A stretch of 64,000 nucleotides of DNA. Origin: Fragum whitleyi (taxonomy: Eukaryota > Mollusca > Bivalvia > Cardiida > Cardiidae). A model generated the notes under the pieces. That model saw only the letters and a list, made by a program, of their open reading frames with translations. It had not been told where the DNA came from and ran no database searches. The DNA lies in the NCBI GenBank assembly GCA_948146395.1, contig OX411551.1:44798796-44862795 (forward strand), in the 5' to 3' direction. Position 1 is the stretch's first letter; each line of letters begins with the position of its first letter. Positions 33,121 through 45,400 of this stretch are shown piece after piece. The position numbers were made by a program, and so were the translations under genes.

Positions 33121-34755
33121 TTGTTTTTGCTTTGCTTGTGTGTGTTTGCATGAAATTGAAAATGTTGTTTTCTTTTATCTTATTCCTCAAGACAATAGGC
33201 CTGTAAAATGTCGTACCTTAGTAAGAGCTTAAACATAGTGTCAATGTTTAGCTGGCCCACTGACCAAGTGATGAACTGATTTCTACATTTGTAAAAGAAT
33301 TATTAACAATATTTTTAACCTATTAATTTTAAGGGGTTGTATGGAAAAAAACTAGCATCCATTTCTTGATAAGTGCATGTATTAAAATTGTAGTCTGTAA
33401 TTGCTTTGAATTTGGACTAGAATATACTAGTAATATTGTCGTCTGGTAATTTTGGCTAATAAATACATGTATGAAATATTCCCCATATTATGCCTGTACA
33501 TGACATTTTTGTATGACGTCTGCCTGTCATAGCTTCTCCCTGCAAGTTTCCAGATTTAGCCTGATAATTGAGAAATGGCCTCCAAGAATAAATAGATTAT
33601 TATGAGTGGTCCCCCACTTAATTTGTTGTTTGAGAACCGCTCTTAATTTCTCCAATAGAATTTAGCTATTATATTCTCAGTGGATGACCATAAAAAACCT
33701 TGTAAGCTTGTAGCTGTAGCTCGAATAATCTGTAGTTATCCTTTTCACTTGACTTTTTATTTGGAGAAAGTTATTAATCCATAAGACTCGCTTTGCAATC
33801 AGTATATTTACTGAAATACGATCAAAAATGATATTGAACCCCAGGCTCATTTCAATCAAGCAACTTAAACTATATGACAGTTCACTATCAAAAGAACATT
33901 ATCTATACTTTGGTTATAAGGGTGATAACTTATTGTGGATATTTGTATAAATTAAGCCCCTTTTAGTGCCGTAGCATTGATAAGATCAAAGGCATATTGT
34001 TTATTGTTTTCTGTCTGAATTGCTTAACTAAAAACGTAACTTTGGCAATTACTACCAGCCTCTTCAAGAAACAATACTCAAATATGGCATTGTGATAGAT
34101 CCAATGCATCTGCAGATTATAGCTAGGTCATGTTACAAGGTAAATGCTAAAGTTTTTACATGTTGTTTCGCCTTGAAAACTTGTGTTAGAAAAACTAATT
34201 TTTGAAAGAAACATTGTTATTTATCAGTTTTGAAAACGCACCTATATAAGTAAAATTCGCTTTTTTGACTTGTGGTTACGATACTTATTGTACCCACAAG
34301 TCCCCATACCGTATTTAAGTTATTCTACAATTGTCCTATTACTATAACAAAAGAAAACAAACAAGAAAAACATGCAAAAATCTGGTAAAATTTTCAGAAA
34401 TATGGAGACCTTATTATTCTCGGAAATAAAAGGCCGTCATTACGAGAATGTGTCAATGTCACAGAAGATTCGGTTGGGCACAAATCATTGTTAGATAAAT
34501 TGGGCTACTTAAAGACAAATTTGTTAGGAACACAGTCATTTATTTCCTTCATTTTGTGAAATTGGAGCGCAGCTTGGTAAAACAGAAAATACATCATTTT
34601 GACAATAAAACGCTGAATTTCATCTATGTACTTAACCATGATTGAATTTGATACAGTTTGGTCTTTCATGTTTTGGCTAAATAAGCAAATTATGTAGAAT
34701 CATTATGCATGCAATTTTTAGTGTTGGAAACACTATTTCTGTCTTTTCGTGCTCA
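33121..34755. other. Mostly single-copy stretch without recognisable gene
   Basis: No repeat family is evident apart from a weak HINE-core resemblance near 34055-34130 (CTCTTCAAGAAACAATA, TGTGATAGATCCAATGCATC). No exon of WDR4's missing N-terminus was recognised. Minus frames of 60 codons near 33008 and 33677 lack support. Confidence 0.35.
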
Positions 34756-34759
34756 TCAC

Positions 34760-34903
34760 AATTTATTTTCCTTCATTGTTTGGTACCCTAAAAAGGACCT
34801 GTTCCCAATTCTAAAAAGTGACTGCACAATGTGTGCAGGCTTATGTTGGTATATAGCTCCTGCCAAAGCAGTAATATTCCATGTTCAGCATGACAAGAGT
34901 TAA
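34760..34903 (-). mobile_element. Family B MITE, one half
   Basis: The internal CTGCACAATGTGTGCAG and the right end CAGCATGACAAGAGTTAA are present. The opposite terminal repeat is missing or lost. Confidence 0.6.
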
Positions 34904-35104
34904 TAGTCTGACCATTGGAAAGTCAGCTGTTTGGCTTCATCCCCAACTGCATTTCTGCTTACAAGGGTTGTAATGTCTTTTAAGTGCTTAGAAATTTCAA
35001 AGGGCATGTTGGCCTAAGATATCTTGGAAGCATAATAATGTTAGATGTTGCATTCAGTGCAGTAATAATATTCTACCTTTTATGGTTCTTCAGAAACAAA
35101 TAAA

Positions 35105-35357
35105 TGACCCGTCAGGCAAAAAGGGACCATCTCGGAACTCTGTAAGATAAACAAAGAGATTGGGTTCAGCATGGATTGACCAGAGGTAGCATTTCAAAAA
35201 TTCTTTCACAGTAAGGTAGATTGATCATTCTAGATTCAGAAAATAAGCTAAATGCGAAGAGTTTCGACCCTCGCCAGTCTGCGCAATCAGCGCAGTCTGA
35301 CTTGGGTCAACACTTTTCGCACTACCCAGATGGTCCCTTTTTGCGTGACGGGTAACA
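35105..35357. mobile_element. MITE family D copy with ~28-bp terminal repeats
   Basis: TGACCCGTCAGGCAAAAAGG at the left and CCTTTTTGCGTGACGGGTAA at the right are near-perfect inverted repeats, extended by GACCATCT / AGATGGTC. The interior holds GTTTCGACCCTCGCCAGTC. Confidence 0.8.
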
Positions 35358-35468
35358 TATAATTCACAATCAGATGTACAGTTGTATTAGTGGATTTATT
35401 GTTGTGAAAGGCAATTTCTTCATTTACAACAATGTTTTGGGAGGCCTTTTCCATCATTACATCTAAGA

Positions 35469-35737
35469 GCCGCCATCATAGTGCAGTTGGTAGGGCATCA
35501 GACTGTCAATCTAGAGGTTCTGGGTTCGATCCCCGACGACAGCACTGATTCATTCTGACTATTTGTCTCTCACCAAAGGGTTGATAATCGTAGACCTATG
35601 TGAGATAGCAGCTGGAGGCTTGGAAAAGATGTGGTGGTTGTACTGGTGAGAGAAATACCAGGAAACCTGTTGCTGTGATATAACTGAAAAAATGTTGAAA
35701 GCGGCGTTAAACTCCATTCAATCAATCAATCAATTCA
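35469..35737 (+). mobile_element. SINE S1, nearly full length
   Basis: A box ATAGTGCAGTTGGTAGG, B box GGTTCGATCCC at 35522, the full body and the tail AAACTCCATTCAATCAATC. The B box is closer to a tRNA consensus (GGTTCGANTCC) than in other copies. Confidence 0.9.
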
Positions 35738-35985
35738 GAACATCTAAAAGCAGGAATGTACACCAGGAATGATAGATCAGACCATATAAGGCATGGCTCA
35801 AAAGAATTTTCTTGGGAGAAAATATCACTTGGGTTAGAAAAGAGATGGGAAAACAAGATTAAACTTGTTTCCAATGGGAAATCAGAATCTGACATAAAAA
35901 ATGAATTTTCTCCTTTTACTCAAGGTTTGCAGGAAAATTGAGTGTCAAAATATGTGGAAAGGGGAAAAAGAGACTACAAAAGAAG

Positions 35986-36150
35986 CTTTAGGTAGCGGAC
36001 CTATAGTATTCTTGCAATGTTTCAGACGTAATGAACTTGAACAGAGTTATCCAAGGTTTCCTAATGATTTCATCGGGAAACCTCGGTCAACAATGTGAAA
36101 GATCATGAATTCCAAAATGTTGCGGAACTATTACAGGTCAACTACTTTAA
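35986..36150. mobile_element. MITE family E copy, 165 bp
   Basis: CTTTAGGTAGCGGACCTATA at the left pairs with CAGGTCAACTACTTTAAG at the right. Interior CCTAATGATTTCATCGGGAA matches the copy at 12486. Confidence 0.75.
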
Positions 36151-36159
36151 GTTTAACTC

Positions 36160-37080
36160 ATGGCCATTTCCTACTGTACTCAAAGCTTCATAGTATAGAC
36201 TAAGATTGGCCAGCATAGACTCAAGTCATCTCTAAGCATACACTAATGGCTTGTATTTGTGGGAAAAGTAGAGTCAGACTGGTTGATATTGTCTCAAAAT
36301 ATCACAATTTGTTTGGAAAATAAAAATAAATAAAATTCAGCAAGATAAACTTTAAGTTTTGCTGTTTTAAGCTATATCATAGGAATGTGCAACCTGCAGA
36401 ATTAGCCTTTGAAGAATATAAGGGCATTGGCCTAGAAAAACAGCCAATCTAAGCCACATGGATATAAAACCAAAATCATGATGGCCCTAGCTTGGACCCC
36501 CCTTCAACATCTTTGCATGCTAACAAAGAAAAGAATGGTTTTCAAAGCAAACTTGTTCCAAGATGTCCTATTGTTCTTCATCAGCATGCATAGTTTAATG
36601 TTAAAGGGGGAATGTTTTATATGATTAAACAAGCGTATGTATACACTGACACCCCCTGTTGAATTATGAGAATGTAGTAATGAGGATACAATTCTCATAT
36701 TAATCATGATGGTTTCTGAGTGATCTAAACAGTATGCCTCTTTAGATACTTAAGTCAAGGTCATGTATTTGTGAAACTAAGCCCCCCCCCCCCCCCCCCA
36801 AAAAAAAAAAATATTATAATAACAATAATTTTCAATTTCTTCAAGTTTACTCAAGGAACCATACCTTTTATTTTATATGATGAAAGATTTCATTCACACC
36901 GACATCTGCAGATACTAAAAAACAAAGATACTTAACAAGGTCAAGGTTATATAAAGTTAAAGTTTAAGTTTGGTTTATAGTCTTGTGTTATGATATACAT
37001 GTACATATTCACGGGCTTTACACTATAATTTCCGATCACAGTATTGCAGGTTGGCTGTTTTACTTACAACTTTGACTTAG
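36160..37080. other. Stretch without recognisable gene
   Basis: Contains a run of about 18 C followed by A-rich DNA (36782-36812). No exon or repeat family beyond this simple sequence. Confidence 0.4.
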
Positions 37081-37089
37081 ATCTCTCAC

Positions 37090-37245
37090 AGGTACCCATT
37101 GATACACCAGGGTGGAGAGGAGCTTGCAAGGTGGAGTAAACTTTTTGCTCAGATATATTCCCATGATTTGGTCAGGATTGGATTGCAGGACCTTTCAATC
37201 CCAATGCCATTGTCCTAACCATTAGGCCACCGACTCCACTCCACA
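37090..37245 (-). mobile_element. tRNA-like SINE, minus strand
   Basis: On the minus strand GTCGGTGGCCTAATGGTTAG near 37237 resembles a Glu/Asp-type A box, followed by GACAATGGCATTGGG. The B box is weak. It resembles the S2 heads at 25456 and 48950 in type but not in detail. Confidence 0.5.
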
Positions 37246-37249
37246 AGGT

Positions 37250-37885
37250 TATAAATCAGTTATTTGATTTCTAAAAATTAAACTAAAGAATTTAACATTT
37301 TTAATTTTTTTTAAGCTTATTCAATCAATGCAATTCTCATATTTTGTACCTTGATAGATGTCATGTTTACCAATTTAAGGCAAAGGTCCTGTGTCAAGTT
37401 TATAGTTTGAAAAAAAATGCTGCTACACTGGGCTTATTGTGCTCTCAATTACAGCTTATTTTCTTTGTAATTCAGCTTGATATACTCTTCTTCAAATTCA
37501 TGATGTTGTCTTTGAGTTCTTGAACTGATCAAAAAATGAATTGTGTCACTCCCATTTTCATGGCCTGTCAGCCAGAGTTATCTGCTAGAGGCCTGTAGCT
37601 AATTTGTCAGCCAATGACATGTTTGGGAGATTGGCCATCTCTGTGTTATTATAACATCTCCTTTGCTCTCTCTCCCATCAATTTCCTGTCATGCCCAATA
37701 TCATGTCCACTCATCAACAGGCTAACTACCAGCACCAAGGATCACCAAATGGTAAACTTCCTGGGATATTGTCACATGACTTGAATCATCCAATGCTAAT
37801 GAAGTTTTTTTTTTCAACAAATTTCATTGAAAATTATTGACACATGAGAAAATGTACTGTAAAGAAGAAATGCTTTATAAAAAGT
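37250..37885. other. Stretch without recognisable gene
   Basis: No shared family and no recognised exon. Near 37370-37500 HINE-like phrases are absent. Confidence 0.35.
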
Positions 37886-37887
37886 TT

Positions 37888-38012
37888 GTTTGTTTGTTTG
37901 AATAGGTTGTAACACTGCTCTCAACAACCTTTCAGTAATATTGCAGCAGCTTAAGCACCTAACAATAATATAATAGTCCTGGTATTTCTCATACAAGTAC
38001 ATGTACTACCAT
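37888..38012 (-). mobile_element. SINE S1 3' part, minus strand
   Basis: GTTTGTTTGTTTGAATAGG is the reversed tail. AACCTTTCAGTAATATTGC and CCTGGTATTTCTCATACAAG are the reversed body. It stops before the head. Confidence 0.6.
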
Positions 38013-38025
38013 CATAGCCTCCACC

Positions 38026-38258
38026 CTAGAGCAGTTGGTAGCACATGGGACTGTCAATCAAGAGGTCCCAGGTTTGATCCCTGAGAGCGGCATTCATCCT
38101 TTCCGGCTATTTGTCTCTCACTAATGGGTTGATAATTAAAGACCTATAGCCTCCAGCTGCTATCCCACATAGGTCAATGATTATCAACCTATTGGTGGGA
38201 GACAAATTGTCATAAAGGATGAGTGCTACCTTTGAGGACGGCACTGCACTTTGACAGC
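38026..38258. mobile_element. Two SINE S1 halves fused head-out in inverted orientation
   Basis: The plus half (38026-38142) has CTAGAGCAGTTGGTAGC and GGTTTGATCCC, then GCGGCATTCATCC. The minus half from 38143 (CCTCCAGCTGCTATCCCACA) returns through TATCAACCTATTGGTGGG to GGATGAGTGC. The junction lies in the middle of the SINE body. Confidence 0.7.
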
Positions 38259-38822
38259 TGCTAAAATTTGAAAACAGAAAAGGTCTTTAGCACCAATTAC
38301 AATTAAAGGGTACTGTGCAATGTTATTAAATTTGATTTCTTAAATAAATAGAATTCTCTGAAGGTGAAATTTAGTTTTTTTGTCCATTTGCTTTCAGCCT
38401 AAATGTTTTAAATGTGTTCAAGGGAGAAAAAGAGTCTACATAATTCAATGACAAAAGCTTGAATATAAAAAAGCCATGAATTCTAGCATGAAAGACTTGG
38501 TTAAATATTTGACAAAAGTCTGCAAACACTATTCATTCTGATAATTACCCAGGATTCTCTCTCCATGACAATAAGAAAACAAAACATACAAATAACTCTT
38601 TTCTTGAAAAGACTTAATATGAGTTAAATGAATTAGTTTCTATGAAGCCATTCATTATTCTGTGAAAAAATGCTGCAAGTTGATTAGTAAATACTTCTCA
38701 CAATGTTTACCTTATTTTAATTTTTTGTGAAGGAATGGCATAAAGCATACTCAGTTAATGCATCATTCTGATATTTTGGTCATTCCACCTTTCAAAAAAT
38801 GCAGCATTGGTCTTAATATTAC

Positions 38823-39236
38823 ATAGAGGATATTGAATGAGTGGTCATTGAATACTGAATTTATGAAACAAGTCATCTATAAACAGATAAAAACGAGGCT
38901 GTGCCGAGTTTTTATCTGTTTTAGATGACGAGTTTAATAAATTCTGTATTTTATGAGCACAAATTTTATATTCTGTTTATAATATGACCCGAATTTTAGC
39001 GAAAAATTGTCAAAATTCTTGAAATTCAGTGTTTCAATTTTCCGCGAAACTCATAACGCCGTTTCAAAATGACATCACAAAACATAGATTATGACGTCAT
39101 TTTCGTGGTTTCAATATAGCGTTGCTATTCGCTCTGAGCTCATTTGCATAGTTATTCCACTAGTGTAATAACACCTGTGTAATATCAAAAATATTCAACA
39201 AGATTATTTCACTCCAATGACGTCGGTCATATTAAA
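38823..39236 (+). repeat. ~400-bp repeat R, copy 1 (carries TGACGTCA and ATTTGCAT)
   Basis: Starts AGAGGATATTGAATGAGTGG and includes the hairpin AACAGATAAAAACGAGG / GTTTTTATCTGTT. A consensus cAMP-response palindrome TGACGTCA is at about 39091 and an octamer ATTTGCAT at 39141. A second copy is at 43132-43534 in the same orientation. Confidence 0.85.
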
Positions 39237-39239
39237 AAA

Positions 39240-39935
39240 CATTGTATTAATTAAATGATTTGTTGTATCATGAAAAGAAATAAAATATTCATGTAATTCC
39301 AAAACTTTTAGAGGTTTTAGAATTGTACGCTCAGGAAAATATTATCAAGGTGAGACTATGTACACAAAGTGTCATAGGGCTAATTATTCAAACTGTAGTT
39401 ACTATAGAAACTTAATTATGCTCTGTGGAATATTTTCTGGACAATTAAACTCTCTGATTGTTCTGAAGATACTGCTGTAAATAATGCTACTGGCCTGTAG
39501 TTAGAATTTACACTTTACCTTATTTGGAATTCTCTCGCTCTGTGTGATAACATTCTCTTTGGTCGATCCTACTTGCGGTGTGGGAGACATAGTTTTCTCA
39601 CATGGTTTCTCTTGATTTCTTTAACGAACAGCCATCCTAGATATCCTTGTCTTTAATATGACATTGATTTTTTTCTAAAACCTCGTAACTACAGCTGGAT
39701 CAAAGCTGTAGTAATGGGGTTTTGGAATAACAGCAACGATGTGTAGGATCACAATCTAAATGACATCATCACGACATCATCTTATGTACAGTATTGCATT
39801 GTATTAGCTACAGCATCTTTACCTTTTGAAAATGGTTTATTGTACAATCAAAACTGGAGTTTATGTGAGAAAAAGAACCTAGATTTTCTTTGAGAAAAGC
39901 TGATCATAATGTCTTCAAGAATAGATTTTGTTTGT
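39240..39935. other. Stretch without recognisable gene
   Basis: No repeat family. The plus-strand acceptor-like AACTACAG at 39686 leads into frames that stop quickly. No WDR4 N-terminal exon was recognised. Confidence 0.35.
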
Positions 39936-39937
39936 TT

Positions 39938-40280
39938 GTTTGAATGGGTTTTTTGCTGCTTTAAATATTATTTTATGGATCCCTGGTATTTCTCACACCA
40001 GGTCTACCATCACATCCTTTCCTAGCCTCCAGCTGCTATTCCACATAAGTCTATGATTAATAACCCACTGGTCTCCTACCAATGGGTATATATAATAGGT
40101 AGAACACCTAAGTGGGATGAGCAGCTGGTGGCTTGGATGAAATTTTATGGTTGTACTGGTGGGTGAAACGGCAGGAAACCATGGGTAGGTGCACCAGAAA
40201 CAACAGGAACCATGTGCAAGTGCTTTAACTGCAATAATGTTGAAAATGGTGTTAAATCCCATTAAAAAAAAACAAACAAA
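39938..40280. mobile_element. SINE pair: S1 part (minus) then related SINE (plus)
   Basis: 39938-40080 is reversed S1 (TTTGTTTGTTTGAATGGG, CCTCCAGCTGCTATTCCACA). 40108-40280 is a plus-strand related element (GGGATGAGCAGCTGGTGGC, TTGAAAATGGTGTTAAATCC). Both lack clear tRNA-like heads. Confidence 0.6.
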
Positions 40281-40320
40281 CATCCCATTGAAATTGATGT
40301 TTTACCATCAAGAGCTTTTG

Positions 40321-40590
40321 TGCCGCTGTCAAAGCGCAGTTGGAAGCACGAAGGACTGTCATTATAGAGGTCAGGGGTTTGATCCCTGGCGGGGGCACTC
40401 ATCCTTCCTTTGTCTCCCACCAATGGGTTGATAATCATAGACCTATGTGGGATAGTAGCTGGAGGCTAGGAAAGGATGTGGTGGTAGAACTGGTTTGAGA
40501 AATACCAGGGATCCATTGTAAGGTGCTTCAGCCGCCCCAATATTACTTAAATTATGTTGAAAGTGGCATAAAACCCCATTTAAATAAACA
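40321..40590 (+). mobile_element. SINE S1, near full length
   Basis: AAAGCGCAGTTGGAAGCACG and GGTTTGATCCC head, ATGGGTTGATAATCATAGAC body, and AAAACCCCATTTAAATAAAC tail. The 80-codon plus frame at 40189 crosses it and is not a gene. Confidence 0.8.
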
Positions 40591-40599
40591 AACCAAATC

Positions 40600-41450
40600 A
40601 ATAGCTTTTGTGAAGTTGAAGGTTGTTAATCAAGGTCAAACCTTAAATAAAGATATCTACATATTACACCTTGTTTTTCAAGCAAATTCAAATTGCAAAT
40701 TATGGTCTAACTTACTGGAACTGGTTAATTAGTTACTTGATTGTGTGTTATCACCGCAAGAGAAAGTATAGTCCCTCCCTATATATCAGGAAAGTAGTTG
40801 TAATTTATCACAACTCATATTTTTTTCTCTGATTTCTTTGAAATTTTTATGTTTCAGTTCTGTAACTTTGTTCCATTGACTTAAAAGTTACATGCTGTCA
40901 GAGTGTTTATACATTTTGAATTTTGATAACCAACAATCTGTACCATTTAGCTAAAATCCCATGTTGTTCTGTTCACAATATTTCCCTGCTTTGTATAAAG
41001 CTTTGGTAGAAAGTGTAGACTCATATCAGCCTGCAAAAACATTCAGTCTGATCATAGACAACACTACCTGCTTTTTTCTCAATTATTGTTGGAAATCTTT
41101 GAGTCACATTGGTTAAAATGTCCCAAAAATTGGAAATTTGTTTGAATCTAAATTTAAGTTCAGTGGCTTAATTGTTTAACAGTATCATAAGAGCACCATG
41201 GGAGGTAACACTTGAAAAAAAATATAAAACAGCAATATGTGGAAAATGTAAAAAAACTTTATATTTCAAACTACCTAAACCTCAATTCAATATCTAGACT
41301 GCATGTATTCACAGACAATTTAGACAAGGATGAACATGCACTGCAGACATGCAGCGTGATCTTAGTCTAAAATGCCTACTTTCAACTTTTTTAACTAATG
41401 TAGGAAAAATTTCAGTCAGGCAGACTGAAATATCCTTAAGATTGATAATT
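40600..41450. other. Stretch with family B-like palindrome fragments, no gene
   Basis: Fragments of the CAGCCTGCA...TGCAGTCTGATC type occur near 41030 and 41345. No splice-bounded frame was identified. Confidence 0.35.
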
Positions 41451-41675
41451 GAGCCTGCGTGTGAGATTTCAAACAATTTCATATAGTCAGGTTTCTGACC
41501 AGACTGTGCATCCTCACAGTCTGACCAGAGTCTTCACTTTGCATTTAGTACATAGAAAAGGTCTCAAAGTACTTGTACACCATCATGTTATATTTACAGT
41601 AGGTGGCTGTCTATTCTGCTCAATATGTGCACTTCTTGTACATTCCAAATTGTTGGAAATGTCATGCACAGGCTC
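41451..41675. mobile_element. MITE family G copy, 225 bp
   Basis: GAGCCTGCGTGTGAGATTTC at the left; GTTGGAAATGTCATGCACAG with GGCTC at the right. Core CTGACCAGACTGTGCATCC / CACAGTCTGACCAGAGTC. Confidence 0.8.
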
Positions 41676-42335
41676 AATTAATTTAAAACTCATTTTGAAT
41701 TCAATAGGATACAGTTGAAATGAAAATGTCGAAGGTCTTCATTTGCTTGAAAGCTTTCTGATACAATTGGAAAATGGAGGAGTAAAACTAGGAACTATTC
41801 TTGGATGGAGCTCAGTAAATGAGCTTGTCTGTAGGATATTAACTGGCTGACTGAATATGGGCAGAATTTTATCTCCATAAATTCATAGATATGGAAAATT
41901 GATGGGTTCAAGTAGGGTGGGTTTCTGCCAGAACTCATCCCTTTTTCAAGATGTATTTTTTCATTAATAAAAATCAGAAAAAGGTGAGAGAGATAAATGA
42001 AGTAATAATAGGCTTTCAAACTTTCATTATATACAGAAATATTTTATTAAAACCTACTTTATCCTGCTCTTTCATACCCTCTTTGAAAACCTCCGGTTTC
42101 TCGAAAAGGTAGAGGATCCTGTGTTTTCTTGTCATATTGTCTGCTCCCTTTTTCAATTGGGACTGGTCCCAAAATTTTGAAGAAAAACAAAAAAACAACA
42201 CCCGGGAATAGAGGTAGATTCTAAACCTGGACCATTTTAAATCTCTTTTAGGTTGGATAAGTATAAAAAAGTCTTGACCTTGAAAAAATGTCTTCTTAAT
42301 AATTATCATATTAATAAATATGAATTTTGTTTCAG

Positions 42336-42492
42336 ACTGTTACAGAGAAGATGTACGGCTTTGACCTACATCCACAGCGAGACAGACATAATTGTAGCAG
42401 ATCGTACGGGTGACGTCTACAGATTCCCATTAAATCAGCCAGAAGAAGAAGGAGAACTGATCCTCGGGCATTTGTCTATGATTTTAGATGTG
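42336..42492 (+). CDS. WDR4: WDR4 exon with the RRCTAL and VADRTGDVY motifs
   Basis: The exon follows TTTTGTTTCAG and ends before GTGAGTAAAG. It enters one base into a codon (third position) and leaves at a codon boundary. It encodes LLQRRCTALTYI, then IIVADRTGDVYRFPLN and LGHLSMILDV. These correspond to a WD40 blade followed by the conserved GHLSM turn. Confidence 0.95.
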
Positions 42493-45400
42493 GTGAGTAA
42501 AGGGAGATAATTCGAGAAGCTAGACTACTTTTTCTGGTTGGTGAATGAAGTTTACACATTATGATATCCCTGTTTTCATTCTAGTAAGGGCTGCCGTCAT
42601 AGCGCAGTTGGTAGCGCGTCAGACTGTCAATATAGAGGTCCTGGGTTCAATCGTCGGTGGCACTCATTCTTTCGGACTATTTGTCTCTCACCAATGGGAT
42701 GATAATTGTAGACCTATGTGAGGTAGCAGCTGGAAGCTAGAAAAGGATGTGATGGTAGCACTGGTGAGAGAAATACCAGGAATCCATTGTTAGGTGCTCC
42801 AGCCCATGCCATATAACTGAAAAATTGTTGAAAGCCGCGTAAAACTCAATTCAAACAATCAACCATTCCAGTAAGGTCTGAGGCTAATCATTGTGGTGAC
42901 CATAACCCAAGTGATAGCATATTGAACTCTCATCAATGTATGGTATCCTGGGTTCAGTTCCTTGTCTCAAGCAATAATTCTGCCAGATTTTCCTCTAGGT
43001 TGCTTTATCTTCTCTATAAAACTCATTCTCAACTCAAAAGTGTCTCAAATTTCATTTTGAGATTAAACCCATAATTCTGTTGAAATACGGATTGAATTGT
43101 ATGAACATAAAATCCAAATAAGTTGTTATATAGAGGATATTGAATGAGTGGTCATGGAATACTGAATTTATTAAACAAGTCATCTATAAACATATAAAAA
43201 CGAGGCTGTGCCGAGTTTTTAGATGACGAGTTTGATAAATTCGGTAATTTATAAGCACAAATTTTATATTCTATTTATAATATGACACGAATATTTGCGA
43301 AAAATCGTCAAAATTCTTGAAATTCAACATTTCATTTTTTTTTGCGAAACGTATAACGCCGTTTTAAACTGACATCATAATATATACTTTATGACGTCAT
43401 TTTCGCGGCTACAATATAGCTTTGCTATTCCCTCTGAGCTCATTTGCATAGTTATTCCACTAGTGTATTAACACCCGTGTAATATCAAAAATATTCAACG
43501 AGGTTATTTCACTCTCGCAACGTAGGACATATTATAGAAATTATTGTTGCATAAAATGAACATTTTCAGGTCTTACAGGTCATACATTAACTGACAAAAC
43601 CGTTATATAATAAGTAAATTCATGTGCCATTAACGCCCAGCTTTTTTAACTGAAATATCCTTGGTCTGGGCCAATATATTTCATCAGTGTCTACATATAG
43701 AGCTTAAATAAAGACATTGATCTTATTCCCACATTAAATTTCTTGATGTCATAAATTTACCAAGCAATGTCAGTATAAACAAAAGAGGCTGCGCAATGCA
43801 TGACACAATTTTTTCAGCACATTTGCAAGTTTAAAAGCTTCCATATAATTCATTTTGGAATCTCTGTTTGAATAGATACTATAGTCTTTCTATTTATGCA
43901 ATAAAAGCGTCAATTCATGTTTATTTCATCGTAAACATTGGCAGATACCATCAAAATACTTTAACCCCCAAGTGCAAACCATTTTTCGGGTCTTTGCAAA
44001 TGTTAAAGCCTTCAAAAACATGAATTAACCCTATATGAATTTATCTTTTATCTTCATACATTTATTTGAATTTAAAATTTGAGAAAATTCTCAGTTGAGT
44101 ATGAAAACAGTTTTATAACTTCAGGCCTGATGTGGTAACTAAAGGGAAATAAGCCTTTTATATTGACTAGTTTTTGTGTTGGATGAATGAAGTTCATTTA
44201 TCTTAATGCCATATTTCTTTATACAAGTATGGTCAGGATTTCATTTTAGCAGTGACAAAAGCTCAGTTTGAAGCATATTGGACTCCCAATTAGAATAATC
44301 CTGGATTCAATCCCTGTCGTAGTCCAATATCCATTGAGATTGTCTAAAAGAAAAGTTTGTATCAAGATGGATAATGCCAATTTGATGGGGGATCTCAGGT
44401 TAAAAAGTATTTTTTCTACATGGTAATCTTAAGTTAACAATTATTTGAATGTAATTAATGTATATTACAGAAACTGACCACAGATGACCAGTATATAGTG
44501 ACCACTGATAGAGATGAGAAAGTACGCATCAGCCACTATCCTAATGCTTACAATATACATTCTTACTGTTTGTTTCATACAGAGTAAGTCTTTGACCCTT
44601 TTTGGCTCGGCTGTTTTCAAGGAAATTATGATCACCTTGGTGTTGTTCATGTTGGTGTTGATGTTGGCGTTGGCATGACAAACTTAAACCTTGGCCATAT
44701 CTCTCTTGTTATTGAAGAAATCTTTATGAAACTTGGTGTGTGTGTTCACGATCACAAGAGCTACCCAGACTTACAAGGGGGATAACTTTTGAAGCATTTT
44801 TGTAAGTTTTGTCCCTTTTTAGCTCACCTGAGCACAAATTACTCAAGGTGAGCTATTGTGTTTACTCACTGTCCATCGTCTGTCCATTGTGTGTCGTCTG
44901 TCTGTTCTTTAAACATCTTCTCCTCCTAAACCACTGTAGGTCTACTATAGTTGCTAAAAGAATTAAATTCCATCAATGACTTTGTTTGCCATGGGAAATT
45001 AAAAAAGAAAATCAAATTGCAGTAGGAGGAAATTAAAGTCTGTTTCTTTAAAAATCACCCTAAATGTGCATCAAACAATCTTTGGTATTTATAACATGGT
45101 TGACAAGTTATGAGTTGACCAACTCAGGTGAGTGATATAGGACTATCATGGTCCTCTTGTTTAACTAACAATATTTGTATTATCCAGCACCTGCAGCCAA
45201 GGGTTGCACCTGTAGATGGTGCTCCTTCTGCTAATATTTGAAATTGATGAGACACATTTTGATAAGATTTTGGGCATATTGTTTACCTGTTGTTTGTGTT
45301 TCTGTTCCTTTATCAGTTTGTCTTAAACTTAACAAAAAAACTATAAACATTGCCAATTACTTCAAGCCTATGCAAGATACAGTGCTAAAATTTTGCATGA

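Noticed and set aside
35469..35560. Possible tRNA gene (A and B boxes)
   Set aside because: The acceptor stem does not close and the same sequence with a long body and tail recurs many times, so it is a tRNA-derived SINE head.
35756..36098. Frames of 61 and 65 codons with charged residues
   Set aside because: The first has no recognisable motif and no clear splice sites. The second runs into MITE family E.
38396..38460. Acceptor-like CTTTCAG followed by an 18-codon frame
   Set aside because: The frame stops soon, no donor follows in frame, and the residues do not match WDR4.
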